Origin: CAZKGE01 sp964636405
GTDB lineage: Bacteria > Bacillota > Clostridia > Christensenellales > CAG-138
NCBI GenBank assembly: GCA_964636405.1
Contig: CAZWSI010000012.1
Coordinates: 1 to 64,000 of the forward strand
Direction: 5' to 3'
Length of the DNA: 64,000 nucleotides
Under the pieces are notes generated by a model. The model was not told where the DNA came from. It saw only the letters and a list, made by a program, of their open reading frames with translations, and searched no databases. Positions 45,021 through 53,864 of the stretch are shown piece after piece. Positions within the stretch are counted from its first letter, which is position 1. Each line of letters opens with the position of its first letter. A program made the position numbers and the translations under genes.

Positions 45021-46613
45021 ATGACCTGCAAACTGCGCATCCTGCCCGCAGGAACGGTTCTGACCGCCGTGGAGGGGCAAACATTGCTCGACGCGCTGCG
45101 CGCGGGCGGCCTATTCCCCGACGCGCTCTGCGGCGGAAACGGCAAATGCGGGAAATGCGCGGTGGACATTATAGCGGGCATGCGGCCCGGGCGGTATCTG
45201 GCCTGCCAAACGATCGTTGGCGGAGATATGACCCTCGCGCTGCCCGAAGGCGCTTTCCGGCGCGCGGACATGCCACAGAGCAGGCTATTGGGCGCACAGG
45301 GCGGCGAGCCGCCGGATGCAATTGAAGACGGCGGACTTTACGCCGTCTTTGATATCGGCACGACAAGCCTCGTATGTCTGCTGCTCGAGCAAGGGAGCAA
45401 TCGCACGCTCGCAGCCGTATCCGGGGCGAACCCGCAAGCGGCCTACGGCGCGGACGTGATCTCTCGCATTCAATACGCGGGCAGCAGCGGATTGGAAACA
45501 TTGCGCCAAGCCGTGCTGGATGGCCTAAACGCGCTGCTTGCGCTTGCCGCGCGCGAGGCGGGCGTACGGCCCGAGGCAGTGACGCGCGTTTGCCTGGTTG
45601 GCAACAGTTGCATGCACCATCTCTTTTTTGGACTGTCACCCGACACGCTGGGCCGCGCGCCCTACGCGCCAATCGTGCGCGAAACTGTGATTCAAAACGC
45701 GCGCAAGGCCGGGCTCTGCGCGCATCCGGACGCGGAGCTTGTGTTTTTGCCCCTGATCGCTGGCTTTGTGGGCGCGGATACGGTGGGCTGCCTGCTTGCG
45801 GAAGGCTTTGATTTGCGCGCGGCGCCCGCACTGCTCATCGACATCGGTACAAACGGCGAGCTGGCGCTCACCGACGGCAAGCGGCGCTTTGCCTGCTCCA
45901 CAGCCGCCGGGCCCGCCTTTGAGGGCGCGCGCATCCGCTTTGGCATGCGAGGCGAAAGGGGCGCAATCGATCATGTGCGCTTTGATCCGAAAGGCGGCGC
46001 GCTGCAATGCTCCGTCATTGGCGGCGGCGCGGCGCGGGGCCTCTGCGGCTCGGGGCTGCTGGACGCGGCGGCCATGCTGCTTGCGCTCGGCGCGGTAGAC
46101 GAAACGGGCCGCATGCTTGCCCCGAACGATTGCGGCGGTCTGCACCCGGCGCTTGCCGCACGCATGACGCTTTTCGAGGAAAAGCCCGCCTTCGCGCTCG
46201 CGTACGCGGGCGAAAACGGAGCGGAAACCGACGTTTTACTCACCCAGCAGGACATTCGGGAATTGCAACTGGCCAAGGGCGCGCTCGCGGCGGGCATTCG
46301 CCTGCTTGCGCAAACGGCCGGGCTGGAAATCACCGATATCCGCGAGGTGCTTTTGGCCGGGGCCTTCGGAAGCTTCCTGACGGTAAGCAGCGCCTGCGCA
46401 ATCGGGCTCATTCCAGCGGCGCTCGAGGCGCGCACGGCGGCCGTGGGCAACGCGGCGCTCTCCGGCGCGCGGCTTGCGCTCACCCTGGCGGACGGGCTTT
46501 CGCGCGCGGAGTCGCTTGCTGCGGATACGGCGTTTGTGGAGCTGGCAAGCTGCCCGGCGTTTCAGGACGTGTTTATCGACGAGCTGGCTTTCCCGTCCCG
46601 AGCGGGCGCATAG
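45021..46613 (+). CDS. Corrinoid activation protein (RACE; ferredoxin-ASKHA)
   Basis: ATP-dependent reductive activator that restores Co(I) in corrinoid proteins. The 530-residue protein has an N-terminal [2Fe-2S] domain with C37, C43, C46 and C62, then an ASKHA ATPase domain (DIGTTSLVCLL, LIDIGTNGELAL, STAAGPAFEGA, CGSGLLDA). It is shorter than AcsV because the linker domain is reduced. It starts 5 bases after the corrinoid protein stop, its likely client. Confidence 0.9.
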   Translation: MTCKLRILPAGTVLTAVEGQTLLDALRAGGLFPDALCGGNGKCGKCAVDIIAGMRPGRYLACQTIVGGDMTLALPEGAFRRADMPQSRLLGAQGGEPPDAIEDGGLYAVFDIGTTSLVCLLLEQGSNRTLAAVSGANPQAAYGADVISRIQYAGSSGLETLRQAVLDGLNALLALAAREAGVRPEAVTRVCLVGNSCMHHLFFGLSPDTLGRAPYAPIVRETVIQNARKAGLCAHPDAELVFLPLIAGFVGADTVGCLLAEGFDLRAAPALLIDIGTNGELALTDGKRRFACSTAAGPAFEGARIRFGMRGERGAIDHVRFDPKGGALQCSVIGGGAARGLCGSGLLDAAAMLLALGAVDETGRMLAPNDCGGLHPALAARMTLFEEKPAFALAYAGENGAETDVLLTQQDIRELQLAKGALAAGIRLLAQTAGLEITDIREVLLAGAFGSFLTVSSACAIGLIPAALEARTAAVGNAALSGARLALTLADGLSRAESLAADTAFVELASCPAFQDVFIDELAFPSRAGA

Positions 46614-46624
46614 GAGGAAAACGC

Positions 46625-46852
46625 GTGCGCTACGAACTCATTACGGAGATTTTTAACCTTTGTTCACGCAACCAAATGCGCGACGTATCGGTTGCGGATG
46701 TGGAGACGAACGATCCGGCCGCCTGCCTTGCCGGGATATGCCGCGGGAAAGCGGTGCAAATTACCGAGGAGGCGGGCAAGGACGGAGTCCGCGTGTTCTG
46801 GGTGGACGATGCAGGCGTGCGCGCCCGCTACAGCTTTACCCCGGACGAGTAA
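46625..46852 (+). CDS. Small conserved-looking hypothetical protein (75 aa)
   Basis: A 75-residue protein of unknown function starting at GTG 46625, with AGGAGG 7 bases upstream. It begins with V-R-Y-E-L-I-T-E-I-F, includes CSRNQMRDV near its start and ends ARYSFTPDE. No membrane segment. It lies 11 bases after the corrinoid activator and 18 bases before metF in a tight operon, so it is real and probably functions in one-carbon or corrinoid metabolism. Confidence 0.75.
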   Translation: MRYELITEIFNLCSRNQMRDVSVADVETNDPAACLAGICRGKAVQITEEAGKDGVRVFWVDDAGVRARYSFTPDE

Positions 46853-46870
46853 GAGAACGGAGGAAGCATC

Positions 46871-47743
46871 ATGCATATTTGTGAGCTGTTCAAAAAGAAA
46901 ACGACCTTTTCGCTTGAGGTGTTCCCGCCCAAGGCGGAGCAGCCGCTCGAGCCCGTGCTGGAAACCCTCGACCGGCTTTACGCGTACAAGCCCGATTTCG
47001 TAAGCTGCACCTACGGCGCGGGCGGCAAGAACAAGGGCCGCAACCTCGAGATCTGCCGCGCCATTCTTGAAAGCGGCAAGACCGAGGCGGTCACGCACTT
47101 CACCTGCATCGGCAACACGCGCGCGGACATTGACCGCAGCCTCGACGAATACCGCGCGGCGGGCATTGCCAATATGCTGGCCATGCGCGGCGACCTGCCT
47201 GAGGGCTGGGAGGGCACGCGCGGCGACTTTGCCCACGCGGACGGTCTGATCGCCTATATCAAGGCGCGCTGCCCCGCGCTCTGCCTTGCTGCCGCGTGCT
47301 ACCCTGAAAAGCACATTCAGGCTCCCAGCATGGAGGCCGATATCGCCTATCTGCGCGGCAAGCAGGACAGCGGCGCGGAGCTGCTGATGAGCCAGCTTTG
47401 CCACGATGTCCCGGCCTTTGAGCGCTTTCTTGCGCGCATCCGCAAGGCGGGCGTGACACTGCCCGTGGTGGTGGGCCTCATGCCCGTGCTCAGCAAGGAC
47501 GCGATCATTCGCATGACGCTGATGAACGGCTGCTCCATCCCCGCCGAGCTCGCGGCGCTGATCGGCAAATACGGCGAGGACCCGGCGGCCTTTAAGGCGG
47601 CCGGCAAGGAATATACCGCAAAGCAAATGTTCCGCTATATCGACGCGGGCGCAAACGGGCTGCACATCTATACGCTCAACCGCCATCAGGACGTTGCCGA
47701 CATTCTCGACATGAGCGGCCTGCGCAGCGCAGTGAAGGAGTAA
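46871..47743 (+). CDS. metF: Methylenetetrahydrofolate reductase
   Basis: Reduces methylene- to methyl-tetrahydrofolate, the last step of the folate branch. The 290-residue FAD-binding TIM barrel shows FSLEVFPPK at the N-terminus, THFTCIGNTR, and AMRGDLP. Length matches MetF without the extra N-terminal domain. Acetogen MetF usually pairs with MetV, which is absent here. GGAGG precedes the ATG. Confidence 0.94.
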   Translation: MHICELFKKKTTFSLEVFPPKAEQPLEPVLETLDRLYAYKPDFVSCTYGAGGKNKGRNLEICRAILESGKTEAVTHFTCIGNTRADIDRSLDEYRAAGIANMLAMRGDLPEGWEGTRGDFAHADGLIAYIKARCPALCLAAACYPEKHIQAPSMEADIAYLRGKQDSGAELLMSQLCHDVPAFERFLARIRKAGVTLPVVVGLMPVLSKDAIIRMTLMNGCSIPAELAALIGKYGEDPAAFKAAGKEYTAKQMFRYIDAGANGLHIYTLNRHQDVADILDMSGLRSAVKE

Positions 47744-47746
47744 ACC

Positions 47747-48520
47747 ATGACGCCACGTGTCATCGCGGTCGCCGGCAAGGGCGGCACAGGAAAAACGACC
47801 ATTTGCGGCCTGCTCGTCGAGGCGCTTTGCCAGGCGGGGCTTGGGCCCATCCTCGCCGTGGACGCAGACCCCAACGCCAACCTCAACGAGGTTTTAGGCG
47901 TGGAGGTGGAGACGACGCTCGGCGATATCCGCGAAAACATCGCCCGGGCCGATATGGCGGATCCCAGCCCCATCCCCGTGGGCATGACCAAGCAGGAATA
48001 CGCGGAGTTCATGTTCCAATCCGCCCTCATCGAGGGGGACGATTTCGACATGCTCGTGATGGGCCGCACACAGGGCAAGGGCTGCTATTGCTATGTTAAC
48101 GGCGTGCTAAAGGCGCAGCTCGAAAAATACGCGGGCAATTACCGCACGCTCGTGGTGGACAACGAGGCTGGGCTCGAGCACATCAGCCGGGGCACCCTCC
48201 CGCACATCGATACGCTGCTGCTTGTTTCAGACTGCTCGCGGCGCGGCATCCAGGCGGCGGGGCGCGTGGCCCGTATGGTGGGCGAGTTGAAGCTCAACCC
48301 GCAGGAGATGCTGCTTATCGTCAACCGTGCGCCGGGCGGTGTGGTAGACGCGGGCATTCTCGAGGAAATCGAAAAGCAGGGGCTTTCGCTCTGCGCGGCG
48401 CTGCCTAACGACGAGCTGGTGTATCAATACGACTGCGCGGGCAGACCCACGTCCAGAGTGCCGGAAAGCGCCGGAATCAAGCAAGCGTTTTTTGCGGTGC
48501 TGAATCGGCTTGGAATATAA
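47747..48520 (+). CDS. cooC: CooC/AcsF-type nickel insertion ATPase
   Basis: MinD-like ATPase for maturation of CO dehydrogenase or acetyl-CoA synthase. The 257-residue protein has the deviant Walker A GKGGTGKTT, the CYCYVN motif with the two metal-binding cysteines of CooC, and DNEAGLEHISRG. It starts 3 bases after metF and lies directly before acsD. Confidence 0.93.
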   Translation: MTPRVIAVAGKGGTGKTTICGLLVEALCQAGLGPILAVDADPNANLNEVLGVEVETTLGDIRENIARADMADPSPIPVGMTKQEYAEFMFQSALIEGDDFDMLVMGRTQGKGCYCYVNGVLKAQLEKYAGNYRTLVVDNEAGLEHISRGTLPHIDTLLLVSDCSRRGIQAAGRVARMVGELKLNPQEMLLIVNRAPGGVVDAGILEEIEKQGLSLCAALPNDELVYQYDCAGRPTSRVPESAGIKQAFFAVLNRLGI

Positions 48521-48557
48521 ACAGGGCACAATTTACGGATACGGAGGACGAACGAAT

Positions 48558-49505
48558 ATGCCATTTGTCAGTAAACCCCAGCGCTTTGCCGCGAGCATCC
48601 ACAGCGTGGAGCTCGGCACGGGCGAAAAGCGCATTACCCTCGGAGGCGAGAACGTTTTCCCATTCTACGCCTTCGACGCGGCCATTGCCAACGCGCCGCG
48701 CGTAGGCGTTGAGATTTCGGATCTGGGCCTCGCGGGCTGCCGCATTCCCGGCATTCTCGCCTATTACGAGGGTGCGGAGGATGTGCCGCAGCTTTGCAAA
48801 AAAGCGGCCGACATCCCCAGCGCGGGCTTCATCTGCCTGCGCTTCGACGGCGCGGATCCCGGCGGAGAAAACCGCTCCGTAGAGGCCTGCGTGGCGCTTG
48901 CCAAGGCCGTTTCCGAAGCGGTCGAGCTGCCGCTCATGTTCGCCGGCTGCAAGAATACGGAAAAGGATTCGCAGCTCTTTTGCGCGCTTTCCGAGGCGCT
49001 TGCCGGGAAGAACATACTCGTTCTCTCCGCGCGCGAGGAGGATTACAAGGCCGTGGGCGCGGCTGCCGGGCTTGCCTACGGGCAGAAGGTGGGCGCGGAA
49101 TCCGCCGTTGATATCAACCTCGCCAAGCAGCTCAACGTACTGCTCACCCAGCTTGGCGTTCAGGGCGGCTCCATCGCCATGAACTTGGGCTCCGCCGCCG
49201 CCGGCTACGGCTTTGAATACGTCGCGTCCACCATGGATCGCGTACGCTCCGCCGCGCTCGCGCAAAACGACGCCATGCTGCAAATGCCCGTGATAACCCC
49301 CGTGGCCGCCGAAACCTGGGGCGTGAAGGAGAGCGTGATGGCCGAGGATGAGATGCCCGAATGGGGCGATATGGAGCAGCGCGGCATTCAGATGGAGCTG
49401 GTCACAGCAGCCGCCTGCCTGGCTTCCGGCTCCGACGCGGTTATTTTGCGCCACCCGAAATCCGTCACCAAGGCCGCCGCGCTGATCGACGCGCTGCTCG
49501 CGTAA
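48558..49505 (+). CDS. acsD: Corrinoid iron-sulfur protein, small subunit
   Basis: Partner of AcsC in the methyl-carrying corrinoid protein. The 315-residue TIM-barrel protein begins PFVSKPQRFAASIHSVELGTG and shows family segments such as GGENVFPFYAFDA and MNLGSAAAGYGFEYVAST. The ATG at 48558 has GGAGG 10 bases upstream. Confidence 0.95.
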   Translation: MPFVSKPQRFAASIHSVELGTGEKRITLGGENVFPFYAFDAAIANAPRVGVEISDLGLAGCRIPGILAYYEGAEDVPQLCKKAADIPSAGFICLRFDGADPGGENRSVEACVALAKAVSEAVELPLMFAGCKNTEKDSQLFCALSEALAGKNILVLSAREEDYKAVGAAAGLAYGQKVGAESAVDINLAKQLNVLLTQLGVQGGSIAMNLGSAAAGYGFEYVASTMDRVRSAALAQNDAMLQMPVITPVAAETWGVKESVMAEDEMPEWGDMEQRGIQMELVTAAACLASGSDAVILRHPKSVTKAAALIDALLA

Positions 49506-49526
49506 GCGCGAAAAGGAGGAATTACC

Positions 49527-50870
49527 ATGGCACTGAAAGGCTTGGATATCTTTAAGCTGACCCCCAAAACCAACTGCAAGGACTGCGGCAGCCCCACCTG
49601 CATGGCCTTTTCCATGAAGGTGGCGCAGGGCGCGGCCTCCATTGAAAAATGCCCGCATCTTTCGCCCGAGGCGCTGGCTGCCCTCTCCGACGCAACCGCG
49701 CCGCCCATGCGCACGGTTGAAATCGGCACGCGTGACAACGCGCATACTCTGGGCGGCGAAACCGTGCTTTTCCGGCACGAAAAGACGCTCGCGCACAAGA
49801 ACCTGTTCGCGGTCGCGCTCTGCACTGCCATGACGGACGCGGAAATCGACGCGAAGCTCGCGGAGATTGCGAAAATCGACTATGAGCGCATCGGTGAGCG
49901 CATGTATGTGGAGCTTATCTATGTAAATTATCGCTTGGAGGACGGCGAAGCCCGCTATGCAGAGCTTGTGCAAAAGGCCATGGGCCTTGGTCGCACGCTC
50001 GTGCTGGGCTGCACGGACGTATCGGCCGCCAAGGCGGCGCTGGCGCTCTGCGGCGCTGGCAAGCCCGTGCTCAACGGCGCAACGGATGAAAACTACGAGC
50101 AGATGAACGCGCTTGCACAGCAATACGGCGCTTCGCTGGGCGTGCGGGCGGATTCGCTCGACGCGCTTCACGAACTCGCGGCCAAATTGGAGGCGCTGGG
50201 CAACAAAAACCTGCTGCTGGATGTGGGCGCTTCCTCCGTCAAGGACGCGTTCCGCAACGCGGTGGAGATTCGCCGTGCGGCGCTGCTTGGCGGGGATCGG
50301 AGCTTTGGCTACCCGTCCATCGTGCGCATTTCGCAGCTTGCGCGGGGCGATATGGAGACGCAAGCCATGCTCGCGGCCATGTTCGTGCTCAAATACGGCT
50401 CCATCCTCGTGCTCGAAGGCATGCGCTATTCGGAGGCCCTGCCCCTCTACGGTCTGCGGCAAAACATCTATACCGATCCCCAAAAGCCCATGAAGGTCGC
50501 GCCGGGGCTTTACCCGCTCAACGGCGCGGACGAAAACGCCGTGTGCGCCGTGACCTGCGACTTTGCGCTCACGTACTTTATCGTATCGGGTGAGATCGAG
50601 CGCAGCGGCGTGCCCGTGAACCTCTGCATCACCGACGCGGGCGGCTACTCCGTGCTCACCGCGTGGGCTGCCGGCAAGCTTTCCGCCTCCTCCATCGCAA
50701 AATTCGTGCAGGAATTCGGCGTGGAACAGAAGATCAAGAACCGCACGCTCATCCTGCCCGGAAAAATCGCGGTGCTGAAAGGCGAGGTTGAGGAAAAGCT
50801 GCCCGGCTGGAAGGTGCTCGTCGGGCCTAACGACGCGATTCAGTTTGTGAAATACCTCAAAGAAATGTAA
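49527..50870 (+). CDS. acsC: Corrinoid iron-sulfur protein, large subunit
   Basis: Carries the [4Fe-4S] cluster and cobamide that accepts the methyl group from AcsE. The 447-residue protein has cluster ligands C17, C20, C25 and C42 (NCKDCGSPTC...KC), identical in position to the Moorella protein, a TIM barrel and a C-terminal cobamide-binding domain. Confidence 0.96.
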   Translation: MALKGLDIFKLTPKTNCKDCGSPTCMAFSMKVAQGAASIEKCPHLSPEALAALSDATAPPMRTVEIGTRDNAHTLGGETVLFRHEKTLAHKNLFAVALCTAMTDAEIDAKLAEIAKIDYERIGERMYVELIYVNYRLEDGEARYAELVQKAMGLGRTLVLGCTDVSAAKAALALCGAGKPVLNGATDENYEQMNALAQQYGASLGVRADSLDALHELAAKLEALGNKNLLLDVGASSVKDAFRNAVEIRRAALLGGDRSFGYPSIVRISQLARGDMETQAMLAAMFVLKYGSILVLEGMRYSEALPLYGLRQNIYTDPQKPMKVAPGLYPLNGADENAVCAVTCDFALTYFIVSGEIERSGVPVNLCITDAGGYSVLTAWAAGKLSASSIAKFVQEFGVEQKIKNRTLILPGKIAVLKGEVEEKLPGWKVLVGPNDAIQFVKYLKEM

Positions 50871-50888
50871 CGACGCAAGGAGGACGAC

Positions 50889-51674
50889 ATGAGCAAATTT
50901 ATCACCATCGGCGAGCGGATTCACTGCATTTCCCCTGTAATCCGCGAGGCCATGAACGCCATGAACCCCGAACCCATCCTAAAGCGCGCCAAGGAACAAC
51001 TGGACGCGGGCGCGACCTACCTTGACGTGAACATCGGCCCCGCCGAAAAGAACGGGCCTGCGCTCATGCGCTGGGCGGTCACGCTTTTGCAGCAAAACCT
51101 CGACAATGTGCCGCTTTGCCTGGATACGGCCAACCGCGCCGCCATCGAGGCAGGCATCTCCGTTTATAACCGTGCCAAGGGCAAGCCCATTGTCAATTCC
51201 GCCGACGCGGGCGACCGCATCGAAAACGTGGATCTGGCCGCGGCAAACGACGCCATCGTGATCGCGCTCTGCTCCAAGGCGGGCGTACCCGCCGACAACG
51301 ACGAGCGCATGGCCTATTGTCAAGAGCTCCTTGAGCGTGGCATGGAACGCGGCATGGACCCTTCGGATCTGTGGTTTGATCCGCTGTTTCTCGTTGTCAA
51401 GGGCATGCAGGACAAACAGCAGGATGTGCTGGAGGCCATCAAAATGTTCTCCGACATGGGCTTTAACACCACGGGGGGGCTTAGCAACGTATCTAACGGC
51501 ATGCCCAAGGAGATTCGGCCCATCATGGATTCCGCAATGGTCGCCATGGCCATGGCAAACGGCCTGACCTCCGCTATCGTAAACCCATGCGACAGGCGGC
51601 TTATGGAGACGATTAAGTCCTGCGACATCATTAAGAACAACAACCTTTACGCGGACTCGTACCTCGAACTCTAA
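50889..51674 (+). CDS. acsE: Methyltetrahydrofolate:corrinoid/iron-sulfur protein methyltransferase
   Basis: Moves the methyl group from methyl-tetrahydrofolate to the AcsCD corrinoid. The 261-residue TIM barrel begins FITIGERIHCISP and has GATYLDVNIGPA, CLDTANR and TTGGLSNVSNGMP. AAGGAGG precedes the ATG. Confidence 0.96.
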   Translation: MSKFITIGERIHCISPVIREAMNAMNPEPILKRAKEQLDAGATYLDVNIGPAEKNGPALMRWAVTLLQQNLDNVPLCLDTANRAAIEAGISVYNRAKGKPIVNSADAGDRIENVDLAAANDAIVIALCSKAGVPADNDERMAYCQELLERGMERGMDPSDLWFDPLFLVVKGMQDKQQDVLEAIKMFSDMGFNTTGGLSNVSNGMPKEIRPIMDSAMVAMAMANGLTSAIVNPCDRRLMETIKSCDIIKNNNLYADSYLEL

Positions 51675-51731
51675 CGGGCCTGCTCGCCCACACAAAATAA
51701 GGCGCAAGCCGAATAATGCAAGGAGAATTGT

Positions 51732-53864
51732 ATGAGCGTACTGACTGATTTGATCTATGCGGGCTCCAACGCGGTTGCGGGCCTCACCGAGGGCGCGGTT
51801 AACGACGCCATCGCAAAGCACGGCGCGGATACCAAGGTCGCTTTCCCGGACACGGCGTACTTCTTCCCCACCATCTTTGCCGCGACGGGCGTAAAGGTGC
51901 AAAAGCTGGGCGATCTGCCCGCCTGCGTCGGCGTGCTCAAGAGCCTGATTACAAACAAAGCGGAGCTGGGCGACGCGCTGAACGCGGGCCTTGCCACGGC
52001 GGTCGGCGCCGAGATCCTCGAGGGCCTCAAATTCGCGGGCGGCGCGAACTCCTACGAAAACGAGGGTGGCATCGGCTTTGTGCCCGATCCCATCATCCGC
52101 TCCCTCGGCGTGCCGCTCGTTACGGGCGATATCCCCGGCGTGGCCGTGGTGCTCGGCAAAGCGGACAACCCCGCCGACGTAGAAAAGGTCGTGAAGGATT
52201 ACCAGTCCAAGGGCATCCTCACCTTCCTCATCGGCGACGTGATCGATCAAATCGCGCAAAGCTCCGTGAAGGTCGGCCTCGAATTCCGCGTGGTGCCGCT
52301 CGGGCACGACGTAACGGCCGTGATCCACGTGGTCACCGTAGCCATCCGCGCGGCGCTCATCTTCGGCAATGTGCAGGCGGGCGATTTGGGCGGCCTGCTG
52401 GCCTACACCAAGGCGCGCGTGCCCGCCTTTGTCAACACCTTCGGCGCGCTCAATGAAGTGGTCGTGTCCGCGGGCGCCGGCGCAATCGCGCTCGGCTTCC
52501 CGGTCATCGTGGACGTAGACCTCGGCGAGAATCAGGTTCCCGGCGCGCTCGTGTCCGTTACGGATCACGACAAGACCGTCAGCACCTCGCTCGAGCTGCG
52601 CAACATAAAAATCAAGGTTAAGGACCTGCCCATCCCGGTGGCGTTCGCGGCGGCGTTTGAGGGTGAGATCATCCGCAAGAACGATATGTACGCGGAATTC
52701 GCCTCCAGCCACAATCCCACCTGCGAGCTTGTGATGATGCGTGAGCCCGGCGAAATTGAAGATCACAAAATCACCGTAATCGGGCCGGATCTCACGGGCG
52801 AAGCTCCCCTCAAGCTCCCGCTGGCGACCATCGTGGAGGTTGCGGGCAAAAAGATGCAGCACGATTTTGAACCGGTTATCGAGCGCAAGATTCACCACTG
52901 GTTCAACTACATGGAGGGCGTGATGCACACCGGCCAGCGCAATCTTGTGCGCGTGCGCGTGAGCAACGAGGCGGCCGCCAAGGGTCTCAAGCTGGCGCAT
53001 TTTGGCGAGGTGCTTTACCACATGGTGATGGACGAGTTCGACAGCGTGGTCGACAAGTGCCAGGTTACGCTCGTGACCGACCGCGAGCAGGTGGCCGCGC
53101 TCCTCGAGACGGAGGGCATGCCCCGCTACATCGCCCGCGACGATCGCCTTGCCGCCATGAACGACGAGAGCGTGGACACCTTCTATACCTGCATCCTCTG
53201 TCAGTCCTTCGCGCCCTCGCACTGCTGTGTCGTCACCCCGGAGCGCCTCGGCCTCTGCGGCGCGGTGAGCTGGCTCGACGCAAAAGCCACCAAGGAGCTC
53301 ACCCCCACCGGCCCCTGCCAGCCCATCAAGAAGGAAGGCTGCATCAACGAGAAGGCCGGCATGTATGAGGAGGTCAACAAGGTCGTCGGCGAAGCCACCC
53401 ACGGCGCGGTGGAGCGCGTTACGCTCTACTCGCTCATTGAAGACCCCATGACGAGCTGCGGCTGCTTTGAGTGCATCTGCGGCATTCTCCCCGAGGCCAA
53501 CGGCGTGGTCATCGTCAACCGCGAGTACAAGGGCATGACCCCCACGGGCATGACCTTTGGCGAGCTGGCCAGCATGACCGGCGGCGGCGTGCAGACCCCC
53601 GGCTTTATGGGCCACGGGCGGCACTTTATCGCCTCCAAAAAGTTCATCAGCGCAGAGGGCGGACTTGCCCGCATCGTATGGATGCCCAAGGAGCTGAAGG
53701 ACGATGTGGCCGCGCGCCTGAACAAGACCGCCAAGGAGCTTTACGGCATCGACAACTTCGCGGACATGATCTGCGACGAGAGCATTGCCACCGAATCCGA
53801 GGCCGTCTGCGCGTTCCTCGCGGAAAAGGGACACCCGGCCCTTGCCATGGACGCTCTGATGTAA
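51732..53864 (+). CDS. acsB: Acetyl-CoA synthase (CODH/ACS alpha subunit)
   Basis: Assembles acetyl-CoA from methyl-corrinoid, CO and CoA. The 710-residue protein retains the A-cluster ligands: C487, C490, C499 and C509 for the [4Fe-4S] cluster, and C576-G-C578 for the nickel site, each 19 positions below the Moorella numbering. N-terminal CO-channel domain and the middle domain are present. Its usual partner AcsA is not encoded in this window. Confidence 0.97.
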   Translation: MSVLTDLIYAGSNAVAGLTEGAVNDAIAKHGADTKVAFPDTAYFFPTIFAATGVKVQKLGDLPACVGVLKSLITNKAELGDALNAGLATAVGAEILEGLKFAGGANSYENEGGIGFVPDPIIRSLGVPLVTGDIPGVAVVLGKADNPADVEKVVKDYQSKGILTFLIGDVIDQIAQSSVKVGLEFRVVPLGHDVTAVIHVVTVAIRAALIFGNVQAGDLGGLLAYTKARVPAFVNTFGALNEVVVSAGAGAIALGFPVIVDVDLGENQVPGALVSVTDHDKTVSTSLELRNIKIKVKDLPIPVAFAAAFEGEIIRKNDMYAEFASSHNPTCELVMMREPGEIEDHKITVIGPDLTGEAPLKLPLATIVEVAGKKMQHDFEPVIERKIHHWFNYMEGVMHTGQRNLVRVRVSNEAAAKGLKLAHFGEVLYHMVMDEFDSVVDKCQVTLVTDREQVAALLETEGMPRYIARDDRLAAMNDESVDTFYTCILCQSFAPSHCCVVTPERLGLCGAVSWLDAKATKELTPTGPCQPIKKEGCINEKAGMYEEVNKVVGEATHGAVERVTLYSLIEDPMTSCGCFECICGILPEANGVVIVNREYKGMTPTGMTFGELASMTGGGVQTPGFMGHGRHFIASKKFISAEGGLARIVWMPKELKDDVAARLNKTAKELYGIDNFADMICDESIATESEAVCAFLAEKGHPALAMDALM

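Noticed and set aside
48477..50924. 815-codon open frame on the minus strand
   Set aside because: Antisense to acsD and acsC; same low-information composition and no ribosome site or known domain.
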